Assembly (NCBI GenBank): GCA_023249815.1
Contig: JAHFBX010000016.1
Location: forward strand, 1-19,912
Source of the DNA: Candidatus Eiseniibacteriota bacterium
GTDB lineage: Bacteria; Eisenbacteria; RBG-16-71-46
DNA: 19,912 nt
Direction of reading: 5' to 3'
Shown here: positions 1-7,911 of the stretch, one piece after another
How the letters are laid out: every line of letters begins with the position of its first letter
How positions within the stretch are numbered: position 1 is the first letter of the stretch
Notes under the pieces: generated by a model
Told to the model about the DNA's origin: nothing
The model's input: the letters and a program-made list of their open reading frames with translations, nothing else
Database searches by the model: none
Made by a program: the position numbers and the translations under genes

Positions 1-443
1 TGATGTCCGTGGACGGCGACTGGCACCACTTCAAGGTGGCCGATGGCTGCAAGCGCATCCTGGACCGCGGCGGCAAGGTGAGCCTCGGCGCCCATGGCCA
101 GCTGCAGGGCTTAGGGCCGCATTGGGAGCTGTGGGGTCTCACGCAGGGCGGCATCTCGAACCACGACGCGCTGCGCTGCGCCACGGCGACCGGCGCCTGG
201 GAGCTGGGCATGGATCGCGACCTCGGGAGCCTCGAGGTCGGCAAGCTCGCCGACCTGATCGTCATGGACAAGAACCCGCTCGAGCGCATCCAGAACAGCG
301 ATTCAATTCACTGGGTCGTGAAGAACGGCGAGGTGTTCGACGGCGACACGATGCGCCAGCGGTGGCCGGTGGAGCGTGATCGCCCTCGCTTCACGTTCCA
401 GACGCTCGGCGGCGGCGAACCCGCCGCGATGCCGCTGCCCTGA
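1..443 (+). CDS. Amidohydrolase, C-terminal fragment (TolB-associated type), cut by window edge
   Basis: The reading frame is open from the window edge to TGA at 441-443, so only the last ~147 residues are present; the ATG at position 3 is probably internal. The visible part holds the family pattern AHGQLQGLGPHWELW, then a helix with ALRCATATGAWELG, then the C-terminal beta-strand signature GSLEVGKLADLIVMDKNPLE and a closing VVKNGEVFDGDTM. These are typical of metal-dependent amidohydrolases, especially the large exported ones that carry a TolB-like beta-propeller before the hydrolase domain. That N-terminal propeller would lie outside the window, so its presence is inferred. Most metal ligands are upstream and cannot be checked. 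Substrate unknown; peptide or imide-like bonds are possible. The gene ends at a strong hairpin shared with the convergent glycosyltransferase gene. Confidence 0.85.
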   Translation, partial: MSVDGDWHHFKVADGCKRILDRGGKVSLGAHGQLQGLGPHWELWGLTQGGISNHDALRCATATGAWELGMDRDLGSLEVGKLADLIVMDKNPLERIQNSDSIHWVVKNGEVFDGDTMRQRWPVERDRPRFTFQTLGGGEPAAMPLP

Positions 444-460
444 CGCTTCGAGCGACGACA

Positions 461-492
461 CGGGCGGGCGCGGGACCGATCGCGCCCGCCCG
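461..492. terminator. Bidirectional intrinsic terminator hairpin
   Basis: A perfect 12-bp GC stem (461-472 pairs with 481-492) encloses the 8-nt loop GGACCGAT. It lies between the stop of the plus-strand amidohydrolase (443) and the stop of the minus-strand glycosyltransferase (496), exactly where a shared terminator is expected. There is no clear T-tract, as is common in very GC-rich genomes. Confidence 0.7.
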
Positions 493-495
493 CCG

Positions 496-1863
496 TCACT
501 CGGCTCGCGAGCCGACGACGCTCAGGCCCGCGCGCCTCACCCGCACGCGACGAAGCAGATCCACGAGCCCCACGGCCGCGTAGAGCAGCACGAGCGGCTC
601 GGCCGGGACACGCATGCGGAGCGCGCCCCAGAACACGACCGAGCTCAGGCTGAACCACGCGATCACCCACAGCGGCAGCAGTTGGAAGTGCCGCCGCGTC
701 CAGCGCAGCGTGCGCACGAGTCCCCAGGCCGCGCACGGCAGCACGACGAGAGACCACAGGAGCAGCGGATCCAGGGCCGCGAGCAAGCGGTCGGGGAGTG
801 AGCCCGTTCGGAACCAGCGGCCGGTGCTCTCGGTGAGCGCGGTGAGCCGCCAGAAGCGCGAGAGCTTCGCCCACGCCACGGTTGGCCAGTCGCGCCAGCG
901 GGACAGGCCGAACGCGATCGCCTCGCGGCTCGCGATCCGGTCCACCTCGGCCTCCGAGTGATTCCGAAACCGCGTCTTCCACGGTTCGCGCTCCGCCGTG
1001 CTGATGGCGTTGCCGCGCAGCGCCGGGTCGTCCCAGACCACGGGATTGTTGGCGTCCAGGAGCGTGCGCCCGCCACCCGTCGTGATCGGGATCCAGTCGT
1101 GCAACACGATCGCGTTCCGGATCGTCCACGGTGCGATACTGAGCGCCACCGCGAGCAGCAGCAGCGCCACCTGCCGCGCTCGGTCACCCGGGCGGACAGC
1201 GAGCCCGAGCGGCGCCCACGCCCAGGCGGCGACGAGCCCCGGCAGCGGCATCGCGGTGGGGCGGGTGAGGCACGCCAGGCCCCAGAGCAAGCCGACTCCG
1301 AACGCGCGACCGGGCCGCGGCGTCTTCAGCCACTCGGCGCTCGCGACCAGGGCGAGCAGCACGGTCACGCAGAACAGGTTCTCGGTGAGGAGGTAGCCCG
1401 AGAAGAACACGAGCAACGGGTGGAAGACCGCGAGCCAGCCCGCGAGGCGGCCCGCCGGCGAGCCGAACAGCGTGCCACCGAGCGCACGCGCGAGCATCGG
1501 TACGAGTGCGCCAAGCACGCACTGGAGCATGAGCGCCGCGAAGTAGAAGTGGCCGGTCGCGCGATAGACGAGGCTCACGAGCCACGGCAGGAGCGGCGCC
1601 TTCGCGGTGGGGTAGAGGCCGCCGGCGCCCGTGAACTGGAAGCCCATCCCCCGAGCCAGGTTCCAGCCGAGGTCGTCGTAGGCGATGGAATCCGACGACG
1701 GCCGGGCGCCGACGTGATGCACCGCCACCACGTACAGCACGCGAAGTACGAGCGCCGCGGCGAACATGAGCCAAGCCTCGCGAGAGGGCAGCGAGAACCG
1801 CACCGAGCGGCTGCGTCCCTTGCCCTGCGGCGCCTCCGATGCGCGTTGGATCATGAGGCTCAT
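496..1863 (-). CDS. Glycosyltransferase family 39-like integral membrane protein
   Basis: A 455-aa polytopic membrane protein from ATG 1863 to TGA at 498-496. After a basic cytoplasmic start come a first membrane helix (about residues 30-50), the acidic SDSIAYDDLGWNLARG segment (about 57-72) and then alternating hydrophobic helices to the end, with a soluble loop around NNPVVWDD. The acidic pair after helix 1 followed by Y and A/G-rich sequence is characteristic of the lipid-phosphate-sugar-using GT-C enzymes (PMT/ArnT/GT39). The likely reaction is transfer of a sugar from a polyprenyl-phosphate donor to a lipid, glycan or protein on the periplasmic face; acceptor unknown. The frame stays open upstream to 2208, but that stretch is low-complexity and not family-like, so I rejected it. 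An ATG at 1854 is an equally possible start, because a -10-like TACGAT overlaps the 1863 ATG. Confidence 0.8.
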   Translation of the reverse strand: MSLMIQRASEAPQGKGRSRSVRFSLPSREAWLMFAAALVLRVLYVVAVHHVGARPSSDSIAYDDLGWNLARGMGFQFTGAGGLYPTAKAPLLPWLVSLVYRATGHFYFAALMLQCVLGALVPMLARALGGTLFGSPAGRLAGWLAVFHPLLVFFSGYLLTENLFCVTVLLALVASAEWLKTPRPGRAFGVGLLWGLACLTRPTAMPLPGLVAAWAWAPLGLAVRPGDRARQVALLLLAVALSIAPWTIRNAIVLHDWIPITTGGGRTLLDANNPVVWDDPALRGNAISTAEREPWKTRFRNHSEAEVDRIASREAIAFGLSRWRDWPTVAWAKLSRFWRLTALTESTGRWFRTGSLPDRLLAALDPLLLWSLVVLPCAAWGLVRTLRWTRRHFQLLPLWVIAWFSLSSVVFWGALRMRVPAEPLVLLYAAVGLVDLLRRVRVRRAGLSVVGSRAE

Positions 1864-1870
1864 CGTAGCA
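1862..1870 (-). promoter_or_regulatory. Possible extended -10 (TGC-TACGAT) of the glycosyltransferase gene
   Basis: On the minus strand TGC-TACGAT is followed 7 nt later by the ATG at 1854, the same geometry as the leaderless-type promoters at 2868, 8295 and 12057. No good -35 is present 16-18 nt upstream. If real, it makes 1854 rather than 1863 the start codon. Confidence 0.25.
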
Positions 1871-2206
1871 GCGCGTGGCGCCGCGCGAGAGTCCGCCAGC
1901 GGCATTCGGGCCGCGACTTGGAGACCGGCCGGCGCACGCGGCAAGCTGCCATGCGCTGGATGCGCTTCGAATGCGCCCTGCAAGGTGGGGCGATTCGCGC
2001 CGACGGGCCGTGGCCACGCCACGGGGTGCACGGCCCGCGGGAATCGCGCGCGGATCGCGGCTCCCGGCCAGGAGGCGACGAGGGACGCCACGCTGGCGCG
2101 ACCATTGCTCCCCGTCTCCTGCGAGCAAGGCGGAACGCCGCCCGTACCTGCTTTCGAAGGGTGCCGGACGGCAGGTGCGGCAGCCGGGCTCGAGGAGAAA
2201 CGGGAC
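1864..2206. other. 343-bp divergent intergenic region, no gene recognised
   Basis: This lies between the divergent starts at 1863 (minus) and 2207 (plus). Several frames stay open, as expected from high GC, but none gives recognisable protein sequence. It should hold promoters for both neighbours. Apart from the weak TGC-TACGAT above and the ribosome-binding site GAGGAG just before 2207, I see no convincing -35/-10 pair, repeat or RNA structure. Confidence 0.5.
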
Positions 2207-2737
2207 ATGGATCACTACATCCCCAAGCGGCGGATCTCCATCCACTATTGGAGCGCCGATGTCGGGGCGGCCGAAGGCCAGATCTTTCTCGACCTCGACC
2301 CGTCGGGCAGCCGTCACCAGACGATCCTTGCCAAGCTCAACTCACCGTCGCGGTTCCTTCCCGTGGCCACGGGACCGGACGGCCGGATCGAGCTCGTCAG
2401 TCGCGTGCGACTGCTGAGACTCGTACCGGGTCCGGACGTGCCCCACAGCGACGTGTTCACGCGCGGCTTTGCGCCGTCGCGTGAGGAGGATGCGGAAGTA
2501 TGGCTGACCGACGGCAGTTCGGTTACAGGACGCGTCTGGATGCCTCTGGAGCGACCGACCCAACGCATCTCCGACTTCATGAATCAGCGGGGACGGGAAT
2601 TCTTCGTCCTGCTCAAGGGTCGAGAGGTTCAACTGGTGAACGCGGCGGCGGTGGCGCGGATGGCCATCGCGGAAAGCGCCGGCGCACCCCTCACTTCCCC
2701 CGGTTTCCGGATCATGGAGCCGATGCCGACCTCATGA
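2207..2737 (+). CDS. Uncharacterised protein with two tandem DUF6812-like domains
   Basis: A 176-aa soluble protein with no signal peptide or membrane segment. The start ATG 2207 is preceded by GAGGAG at a good distance. Two diverged copies of one all-beta module can be read. Copy A (about 10-72) ends with ILAKLNSPSRFLPV...IELVSRVRLLRL; copy B (about 97-153) reads VTGRVWMPLERPTQRISDFM, then REFFVLLKGREVQLVN and AVARM. Both follow the plan beta-strand / G-x-I/V-x-hydrophobic / R...I...N / R-F-hydrophobic-V-L / E/Q-LV / V-x-R-hydrophobic. The pattern resembles small proteins annotated as DUF6812; that name is from memory and should be checked. Function unknown. The gene stands alone, divergent from the glycosyltransferase and followed by a hairpin cluster. 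Confidence 0.75.
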   Translation: MDHYIPKRRISIHYWSADVGAAEGQIFLDLDPSGSRHQTILAKLNSPSRFLPVATGPDGRIELVSRVRLLRLVPGPDVPHSDVFTRGFAPSREEDAEVWLTDGSSVTGRVWMPLERPTQRISDFMNQRGREFFVLLKGREVQLVNAAAVARMAIAESAGAPLTSPGFRIMEPMPTS

Positions 2738-2749
2738 CCCGTTGACGGC

Positions 2750-2813
2750 GGCGCCCCGAAGGCGCCAGGCAGACCCGCCTTCGAGCGGGTGACGCGGGTC
2801 ACCTTGGACCCGC
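2750..2813 (+). terminator. Cluster of GC hairpins after the tandem-repeat gene
   Basis: Three potential stems lie within 64 bp of the TGA at 2735. GGCGCC (2750-2755) pairs with GGCGCC (2761-2766) across CCGAA. ACCCGC (2773-2778) pairs with GCGGGT (2785-2790) across CTTCGA. GCGGGTC (2794-2800) pairs with GACCCGC (2807-2813) across ACCTTG. The heptamer GACCCGC also occurs at 2772, so 2772-2778 could instead pair with 2794-2800 as an alternative fold. Most simply this is a terminator zone before the nitrilase promoter. Confidence 0.45.
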
Positions 2814-2867
2814 AAAGACCGGCGATCAGGATCCGGACCGCGTGTCCGGCCTGGTCGCCGGGTGATT

Positions 2868-2896
2868 TTGCGGCCGCGCGCCGCGCGCGCTAGCTT
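2868..2896 (+). promoter_or_regulatory. Promoter of the nitrilase gene, leaderless type
   Basis: TTGCGG (2868-2873), a 17-bp spacer, then TAGCTT (2891-2896). The ATG at 2904 begins 7 nt after the -10, so transcription would start at or beside the A of ATG. There is no Shine-Dalgarno before this ATG, which fits a leaderless mRNA. Confidence 0.45.
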
Positions 2897-2903
2897 CGCG
2901 CGC

Positions 2904-3716
2904 ATGACCTCGATCCGCGTCGCATTCGTCCAGGGCCGGCCCCGCTTCGGGCAGACGGAGGCGAACCTCGACCATGGACTGGCGCTCGCGCGAACGGTCA
3001 AGGCTGACCTGGTCGTGCTTCCCGAGCTGTGGTCCACGGGCTACGTGTTCTCGTCGCACGAGGAGGTGGCGTCGCTCGCCGAGGACGCGCGCCGTGGCGC
3101 CACCGCGACCCGGCTCGCCGACGCCGCGCGCCGGGAGCGGCGCCACTACATCGCGGGCTTCGCCGAGGTGGCGCGCGGCCGCTTCTACAACAGCGCGATG
3201 CTGGTGGGCCCGCGCGGTGTGCTCGCGGTCTACCGGAAACTTCACCTGTTCGAGCGCGAGCGTGAGTGGTTCTCGGCGGGCGACATCGCACTCGCGGTCC
3301 ACCGCGTGGGTCCCGCACGCGTCGGCATGCTCATCTGCTTCGACTGGCGGTTCCCCGAGGCGGCTCGCGTGCTGGCACTCCAGGGCGCCGACTTGATCGC
3401 GCATCCCTCGAACCTCGTGTTCCCGAACGCGCAGGAGGCGATGCGCGTGCGCGCGCTCGAGAACCGCGTGTTCACCGTGACCGCGAACCGGACCGGCACC
3501 GAGCGCCGGCCCGGTGGAACGGTGGCGTTCACCGGGCGGAGCCAGGTCGTGGACCCCGACGGTGTGGTCGTCGTTCGGGCGGGCAAGGCTGATCAGGTCG
3601 CACGCACGTTCCACTGCGATCTCACGCGCTCGCGCCACAAGCGGCTCACCGCGGCGACGCCGCTGTTCACGAACCGTCGTCCCGAACACTACGGCGCGCT
3701 CGTCCGGCGCTCCTGA
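2904..3716 (+). CDS. Carbon-nitrogen hydrolase (nitrilase superfamily)
   Basis: A 270-aa cytosolic enzyme of normal single-domain length. The Glu-Lys-Cys catalytic triad is visible: E41 in VVLPELWSTGY, K112 in YRKLHLF and C145 in MLICFDWRFPEAAR. The fold-typical HPSNLV and the late segment ALENRVFTVTANRTGTE follow. The family hydrolyses non-peptide C-N bonds of amides, omega-amides or N-carbamoyl compounds. The short length and CFDWRFPE rather than a nitrilase-type CWE point to an omega-amidase/amidase-like activity, not a true nitrilase; the substrate cannot be read from sequence. ATG 2904 is the only start matching the usual N-terminal beta-strand (IRVAFVQ). It has its own promoter and ends about 95 bp before the next gene. 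Confidence 0.88.
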   Translation: MTSIRVAFVQGRPRFGQTEANLDHGLALARTVKADLVVLPELWSTGYVFSSHEEVASLAEDARRGATATRLADAARRERRHYIAGFAEVARGRFYNSAMLVGPRGVLAVYRKLHLFEREREWFSAGDIALAVHRVGPARVGMLICFDWRFPEAARVLALQGADLIAHPSNLVFPNAQEAMRVRALENRVFTVTANRTGTERRPGGTVAFTGRSQVVDPDGVVVVRAGKADQVARTFHCDLTRSRHKRLTAATPLFTNRRPEHYGALVRRS

Positions 3717-3811
3717 CCGGCGGACGACCTCGCCCGACTTGCCGCGCGTCGAGGCGGCCCGCCACACTGTCCCGCCGCCCCACACTTGGAGAGACCCCGG
3801 AGGCCAACCCC

Positions 3812-5458
3812 GTGTCCAAGACTGCGACCCCGACGGGCGCCCGTGAGCGCGAGCTCGCCGAGTTCCTCGAGCGCTTCGTCGCCGAGATGCGACCGCTAGA
3901 GCTCCAGCGCAACGAGGCCTCGTGGCTCGCGAACACCACCGGCGAGTCGCGTCACGAGGAGGAGAGCGCGCGGCTCGACGCCGAAATGCGACTGGTGCTC
4001 GCGCGTCGCGACGCATATGCGCGCTTGACGCGGCTCCGCCAGGACGGGCCGCTCGACGACCCGCTGCTCGACCGCCAGCTCGTGCTGCTGCACAACGACC
4101 ACCGGGCACGTCAGCTGCCGCCCGAGATGATCGAACGCCAGGTCCAGCTCGAGAAGAACCTCGAGGGCCGGTTCAACCGGTTCCGGGCCCGGCTCGACGG
4201 ACGCGAGGTCACGGACAACGAACTGGTGGACATGCTCCGGGATTCCGACGACGTGGCGCAGCGCCGGCAGGCATGGGAGGCCAGCAAGCAGATCGGGCGT
4301 GAAGTGGAATCCGAGCTGCTCACGCTCGTGCGGTTGCGCAACGAGGGCGCGCGATCGCTTGGATTCCCGAACTACTACTCGATGGCGCTCGAACTCGACG
4401 AACTGGACGAGCGTGAACTGTTCGCGCTGTTCGACGAACTCGAGCGCGAGACCACGCCGTTGTGGAAGGACTACAAGAGTGCGCTCGACCGCCGACTGGG
4501 TGAGCGCTTTGGTGTCTCGGACGAAGCACTCCGGCCGTGGCACTACGCCGATCCGTTCTTCCAGGAGGCGCCACCCGCCGAGATGAGCCTCGACCCGTTC
4601 TACGCCGGCCAGGACCTCGTGGCGATCACCGAGCGGTACTTCGCAGCGGTCGGGTTCTCGATCCACGACTGCGTGCGGCGCTCGGACCTGTTCGAGCGGC
4701 CGGGCAAGTGCCAGCACGCGTTCTGCATGAGCATGGACCGGGGCGACGACGTGCGCGTGCTGTGCAACGTGCGCCCGACCGAGCGCTGGATGGGCACGCT
4801 GCTCCACGAGTACGGCCATGCCGTGTACGACCTGCACGTGGACCGCTCGCTGCCATGGTGGCTGCGCACGCAGGCGCACGTGCTGTCCACCGAGGCGAGC
4901 GCCATGCTGTTCGGTCGTCTGTCCCGGAACCCGGTATGGCTCCGGGAATGGGCGCGAGCCGAGACCTCCGAACTGGCGAAGTACGCCGAACCGGTGGCGC
5001 GTGCGGTGCGACGGCAGCTGCTCGTCCAGACCCGGTGGGAGATGGTCATGGTGCACATGGAGCGCGCGCTCTACCGCGAGCCCGACCAGGACCTGCGCGC
5101 ATTGTGGTGGGACCTGGTCGAACGCTTCCAATGGGTGCGTCGTCCTGACGGCCGGCACGAGCCCGACTGGGCAGCGAAGATCCACTTCAGCGTCGCGCCC
5201 GCCTACTACCACAACTACCAGCTGGGCGAGATGCTGGCGTCGCAGCTTCAGCAACATCTCCTGTACGGCGTGCTCGGCGGGGGAGCGGACGCGTGGGAGC
5301 GCTACGTTCACTCGCCGAAGGTGGCGGAGTTCCTCGTGCGCGAGTTCTACGCCCCGGGACGACGGTGGAACTGGCGCGAACTCACGGCGCGAGCCACCGG
5401 CCGGCCGCTCGAGTCGCGTCCATTCGTGGACGAGCTCGCGGGGCGCTCGTCCACATGA
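3812..5458 (+). CDS. Zinc metallopeptidase, M2 (ACE-like) / M3-related
   Basis: A 548-aa, mostly alpha-helical protein with no evident signal peptide. The gluzincin site is HEYGH at residues 332-336, followed by the third zinc ligand E361 in the STEASAMLFGR segment, about 25 residues on as in M2 and M3 peptidases. The flanking MGTLLHEYGHAVYD, and AFCMSMDRGDDVRVLCNV before it, match bacterial proteins annotated as M2 family metallopeptidases. The later YYHNYQLGEMLASQLQ matches the substrate-side helix of that family. It is expected to release dipeptides or cleave short peptides. GTG 3812 is chosen because GGAGG lies 8 nt upstream. The stop TGA overlaps the ATG of the CoA-transferase gene (ATGA), so the two are probably translationally coupled although their chemistry is unrelated. 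Confidence 0.85.
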   Translation: MSKTATPTGARERELAEFLERFVAEMRPLELQRNEASWLANTTGESRHEEESARLDAEMRLVLARRDAYARLTRLRQDGPLDDPLLDRQLVLLHNDHRARQLPPEMIERQVQLEKNLEGRFNRFRARLDGREVTDNELVDMLRDSDDVAQRRQAWEASKQIGREVESELLTLVRLRNEGARSLGFPNYYSMALELDELDERELFALFDELERETTPLWKDYKSALDRRLGERFGVSDEALRPWHYADPFFQEAPPAEMSLDPFYAGQDLVAITERYFAAVGFSIHDCVRRSDLFERPGKCQHAFCMSMDRGDDVRVLCNVRPTERWMGTLLHEYGHAVYDLHVDRSLPWWLRTQAHVLSTEASAMLFGRLSRNPVWLREWARAETSELAKYAEPVARAVRRQLLVQTRWEMVMVHMERALYREPDQDLRALWWDLVERFQWVRRPDGRHEPDWAAKIHFSVAPAYYHNYQLGEMLASQLQQHLLYGVLGGGADAWERYVHSPKVAEFLVREFYAPGRRWNWRELTARATGRPLESRPFVDELAGRSST

Positions 5459-6609
5459 ACGTGGGGCCCGCGTGCCCGCTCGCGGGCCTCACCGTGCTGG
5501 ATCTCTCGCGTGTGCTGGCGGGTCCCTACGCCACGCAGATGCTCGGCGATCTCGGGGCCACGGTGTGGAAGGTGGAGCGGCCCGGGAGCGGCGACGAGAC
5601 TCGCGCCTGGGGCCCACCGTTCGTGGGCGAGGCGAGCGCCTACTACCTGTCGGTGAACCGCAACAAGCGTTCGGCGGCGCTGGACTTCGCGGACCCCCGG
5701 CAACTCGCAGCGGTCCGCCGGGCCGCGGCGCAGGCCGACGTGGTGGTCGAGAACTTCCTGCCGGGCACACTCGAACGCATCAGTCTCGACGCCGCGACAC
5801 TTCGCCGCGACCGGCCCGAGCTGGTCGTGTGCAGCATCACCGGGTTCGGCCAGGATGGGCCCTACGCGATGTTGCCGGGCTACGACGCCGTGCTCCAGGG
5901 TTGGGTGGGGCTCCAGAGTGTCACCGGTGAACCGGACGGTCCGCCGATCAAGGTCGGTGTCGCGTTGATCGATGTGCTATCCGGGATCCACGCGGGCGCC
6001 GCGATCCTCGGTTCGCTCGTGGGGCGGTTTCGCACCGGGCTGGGCGCGCACCTGGACGTCGCGCTCGCCGAAGTGGGGATCCATTCGATGGTGAACGTCT
6101 CGCAGGGGGCGCTCTCGACCGGACAGCCGGCCCGCCGGCACGGCAACGCGCACCCGCACATCGTGCCCTACCAGACGTTCGCCGCCGCGGATGGACTGTT
6201 CGTGCTCGCCGTCGGCAACGACGCACAGTGGCGCCGCGTGTGCGAAGCCATGGGCGAGCCCGAGCGCGGCAGAGACCCGCGCTGGGCGGCGAACCCGGCG
6301 CGCGTGCTTCACCGCGCGGAGGTCGTCGGCTGGCTCGCGAGCCGTTTCGCACAGGAGCCGCGCGCGGCCTGGTTCGAACGCTTCCGGGCCGCCTCCGTTC
6401 CAGCGGGGCCCGTGCGCGACGTGCACGAGGCCGTGAGTGATCCCGCGCTCGCCGCGCGTGGCATGGTGGCGCCACACACGCTTCCCGACGGGCGAGTGAC
6501 GCCGCTCTTGTCGCTGCCGTGGAGGATCGACGGCGAGCGGCCGCCCGTGTCGCTGCCTCCGCCGGCGCTCGGCCAGCACACCGAAGAATTCCTCGCCGAG
6601 TTCGGGTAG
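5455..6609 (+). CDS. CaiB/BaiF family (class III) CoA-transferase
   Basis: A 384-aa cytosolic enzyme. The N-terminus LAGLTVLDLSRVLAGPYATQ, with LGDLGATVWKVERPGSGDETR, is the class III signature; NRNKRSAALDF and VVVENFLPGTLER follow. The catalytic Asp, equivalent to D169 of formyl-CoA transferase, is D173 in VALIDVLSGIHAG. The C-terminus LGQHTEEFLAEFG is the normal family end, so TAG at 6607-6609 looks like a true stop. It should move CoA between a carboxylic-acid thioester and a free acid through an aspartyl-CoA intermediate; the acid pair is unknown. It starts inside the stop of the M2 peptidase gene (ATGA). Citrate synthase follows 115 bp later behind its own promoter. Confidence 0.9.
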   Translation: MNVGPACPLAGLTVLDLSRVLAGPYATQMLGDLGATVWKVERPGSGDETRAWGPPFVGEASAYYLSVNRNKRSAALDFADPRQLAAVRRAAAQADVVVENFLPGTLERISLDAATLRRDRPELVVCSITGFGQDGPYAMLPGYDAVLQGWVGLQSVTGEPDGPPIKVGVALIDVLSGIHAGAAILGSLVGRFRTGLGAHLDVALAEVGIHSMVNVSQGALSTGQPARRHGNAHPHIVPYQTFAAADGLFVLAVGNDAQWRRVCEAMGEPERGRDPRWAANPARVLHRAEVVGWLASRFAQEPRAAWFERFRAASVPAGPVRDVHEAVSDPALAARGMVAPHTLPDGRVTPLLSLPWRIDGERPPVSLPPPALGQHTEEFLAEFG

Positions 6610-6620
6610 CAGACCAGCGG

Positions 6621-6638
6621 GGCCGCTGCATTGCGGCC
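6621..6638 (+). terminator. Possible weak terminator hairpin after the CoA-transferase
   Basis: GGCCGC (6621-6626) pairs perfectly with GCGGCC (6633-6638) around TGCATT, 11 nt after the TAG stop. It overlaps the -35 of the following promoter and has no T-tract, so the assignment is tentative. Confidence 0.3.
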
Positions 6639-6659
6639 GTCGTGGGGCGGTGCGATAGT
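6631..6659 (+). promoter_or_regulatory. Promoter of the citrate synthase gene
   Basis: TTGCGG (6631-6636), a 17-bp spacer, then GATAGT (6654-6659). The -35 hexamer and spacing match the promoter at 2868. The predicted leader is about 58 nt and carries AAGGAG (6714-6719) before ATG 6725, so this mRNA is a conventional one with a leader. Confidence 0.45.
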
Positions 6660-6724
6660 GCGGTCAAACGCACACTGACTCTCGTCCCCACCCGGGGACG
6701 TCCCAACACGCTCAAGGAGTGCAC

Positions 6725-7876
6725 ATGTCCGGAACCACCTCCGACGCCAAGCCGCGCGGCCTCGATGGCGTGGTCGCCGCCCAGACGCGCATGAGCCACG
6801 TCGACGGCCAGAACGGCGTGCTCATCATCGGCGGCTACGAACTCAAGGAACTGGCCGGCAAGGTCACGTTCGAAGAGGCGGCGCACCTGCTGTGGAAGGG
6901 ACGGCTGCCGTCCAAGGAAGAGAAGGACGAGCTGACTCGGGCCATCGCGACGCAGCGCGCACTCCCTGTGAACACGCTCGAAGTGGTGCGCGAGGCGGCG
7001 AAGAAGGGCGCGCCCCCGATCGACGCGCTGCGCATGGCGTGCGCCACACTGTCGCTCGATCTCCGAAACCCGAACGACATCTCACCCGGCGCGGATTTCG
7101 ACAACGCGAAGATGCTGGTGGCGCGGTTCCCTACCATCGTCGCGGCGCACACGCGATTCGTCGCCGGACAGGAGCCCATCGCGCCGCGCGCCGACCTGTC
7201 GCTGGCCGGGAACTTCCTCTACATGGTGTTCGGTCGTGAGCCTGATCCGATCGCGGCGAAGGCGCTCGACACGTATTGGGTGACGGTCATCGACCACGGC
7301 ATGAACGCGTCCACGTTCGCAGCCCGCGTCATCGCCAGCACCCGCTCCGACATGGTGAGCGCCATCACGGGCGCCATCGGCGCGCTCAAAGGTCCGCTGC
7401 ACGGCGGCGCGCCCGGACCCGTGCTCGACATGCTGCTCGACATCAAGTCGGTGGACAACGCCGAACCCTGGGTGCGGAACGAGCTCGCCGCGGGCCGGCG
7501 CATCATGGGATTCGGGCATCGCGTCTACAAGGTGCGCGACCCGCGCGCCGAGGTGCTCTCGGCCGTGGCCGAGGAGATGGGCGGCGCGGTGCTGCACGAC
7601 AAGCACCTGTTCGACCTGGCGCGCGAGGTCGAGCGTACCGTGCTGCGCGTGCTGGACGACGTGAAGCCCGGCCGGAACCTCAAAACGAACGTGGAGTTCT
7701 ACACCGCGCTCGTGCTGCAGTCGCTGGGTCTCCAGCCGAGTACGTTCGTGGCCATGTTCGCCTGCGGCCGCTGCGCGGGCTGGGCGGCGCACGTCATCGA
7801 GCAGCACGCCGAGGACCACCTGATCCGGCCGATGTCCGAGTACATCGGACCCCGAGGACTCACCGTCCCGCGCTGA
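6725..7876 (+). CDS. Citrate synthase family protein (citrate or 2-methylcitrate synthase)
   Basis: A 383-aa enzyme condensing acetyl-CoA or propionyl-CoA with oxaloacetate. Visible active-site segments are DHGMNAS (H191), LKGPLHGGAPG (H226) and MGFGHRVYKVRDPRA (H265). The later loop, which usually carries the catalytic Asp, reads TNVEFYTAL here, giving Glu at 324. The C-terminus FACGRCAGWAAHVIEQ supplies the conserved Arg and Trp region. The length of about 380 aa matches the short bacterial/archaeal citrate and methylcitrate synthases rather than the longer hexameric NADH-regulated type. I chose ATG 6725 with AAGGAG 5 nt upstream; a GTG two codons earlier is less likely. No prp genes are nearby, so citrate versus methylcitrate cannot be settled. 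Confidence 0.92.
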   Translation: MSGTTSDAKPRGLDGVVAAQTRMSHVDGQNGVLIIGGYELKELAGKVTFEEAAHLLWKGRLPSKEEKDELTRAIATQRALPVNTLEVVREAAKKGAPPIDALRMACATLSLDLRNPNDISPGADFDNAKMLVARFPTIVAAHTRFVAGQEPIAPRADLSLAGNFLYMVFGREPDPIAAKALDTYWVTVIDHGMNASTFAARVIASTRSDMVSAITGAIGALKGPLHGGAPGPVLDMLLDIKSVDNAEPWVRNELAAGRRIMGFGHRVYKVRDPRAEVLSAVAEEMGGAVLHDKHLFDLAREVERTVLRVLDDVKPGRNLKTNVEFYTALVLQSLGLQPSTFVAMFACGRCAGWAAHVIEQHAEDHLIRPMSEYIGPRGLTVPR

Positions 7877-7911
7877 ATCCGAGACGATACCCTGTGCTCG
7901 CGGGGGGCGAG

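Noticed and set aside
1864..2208. N-terminal extension of the glycosyltransferase frame up to 2208
   Set aside because: The added 115 residues are low-complexity Pro/Arg/Ala sequence ahead of the natural first membrane helix, as expected from chance openness at high GC.
2826..4109. Long minus-strand open frame opposite the nitrilase and M2 peptidase genes
   Set aside because: It is antisense to two well-supported genes and its translation is Arg/Ala/His-rich without motifs; a shadow of the codon bias. The same applies to long antisense frames at 3896-5311, 7082-8263 and 14066-15895.
6607..6678. Readthrough of the CoA-transferase TAG
   Set aside because: The 22 codons after TAG are not family-like and pass through the promoter of citrate synthase; the protein already ends at the normal family position.
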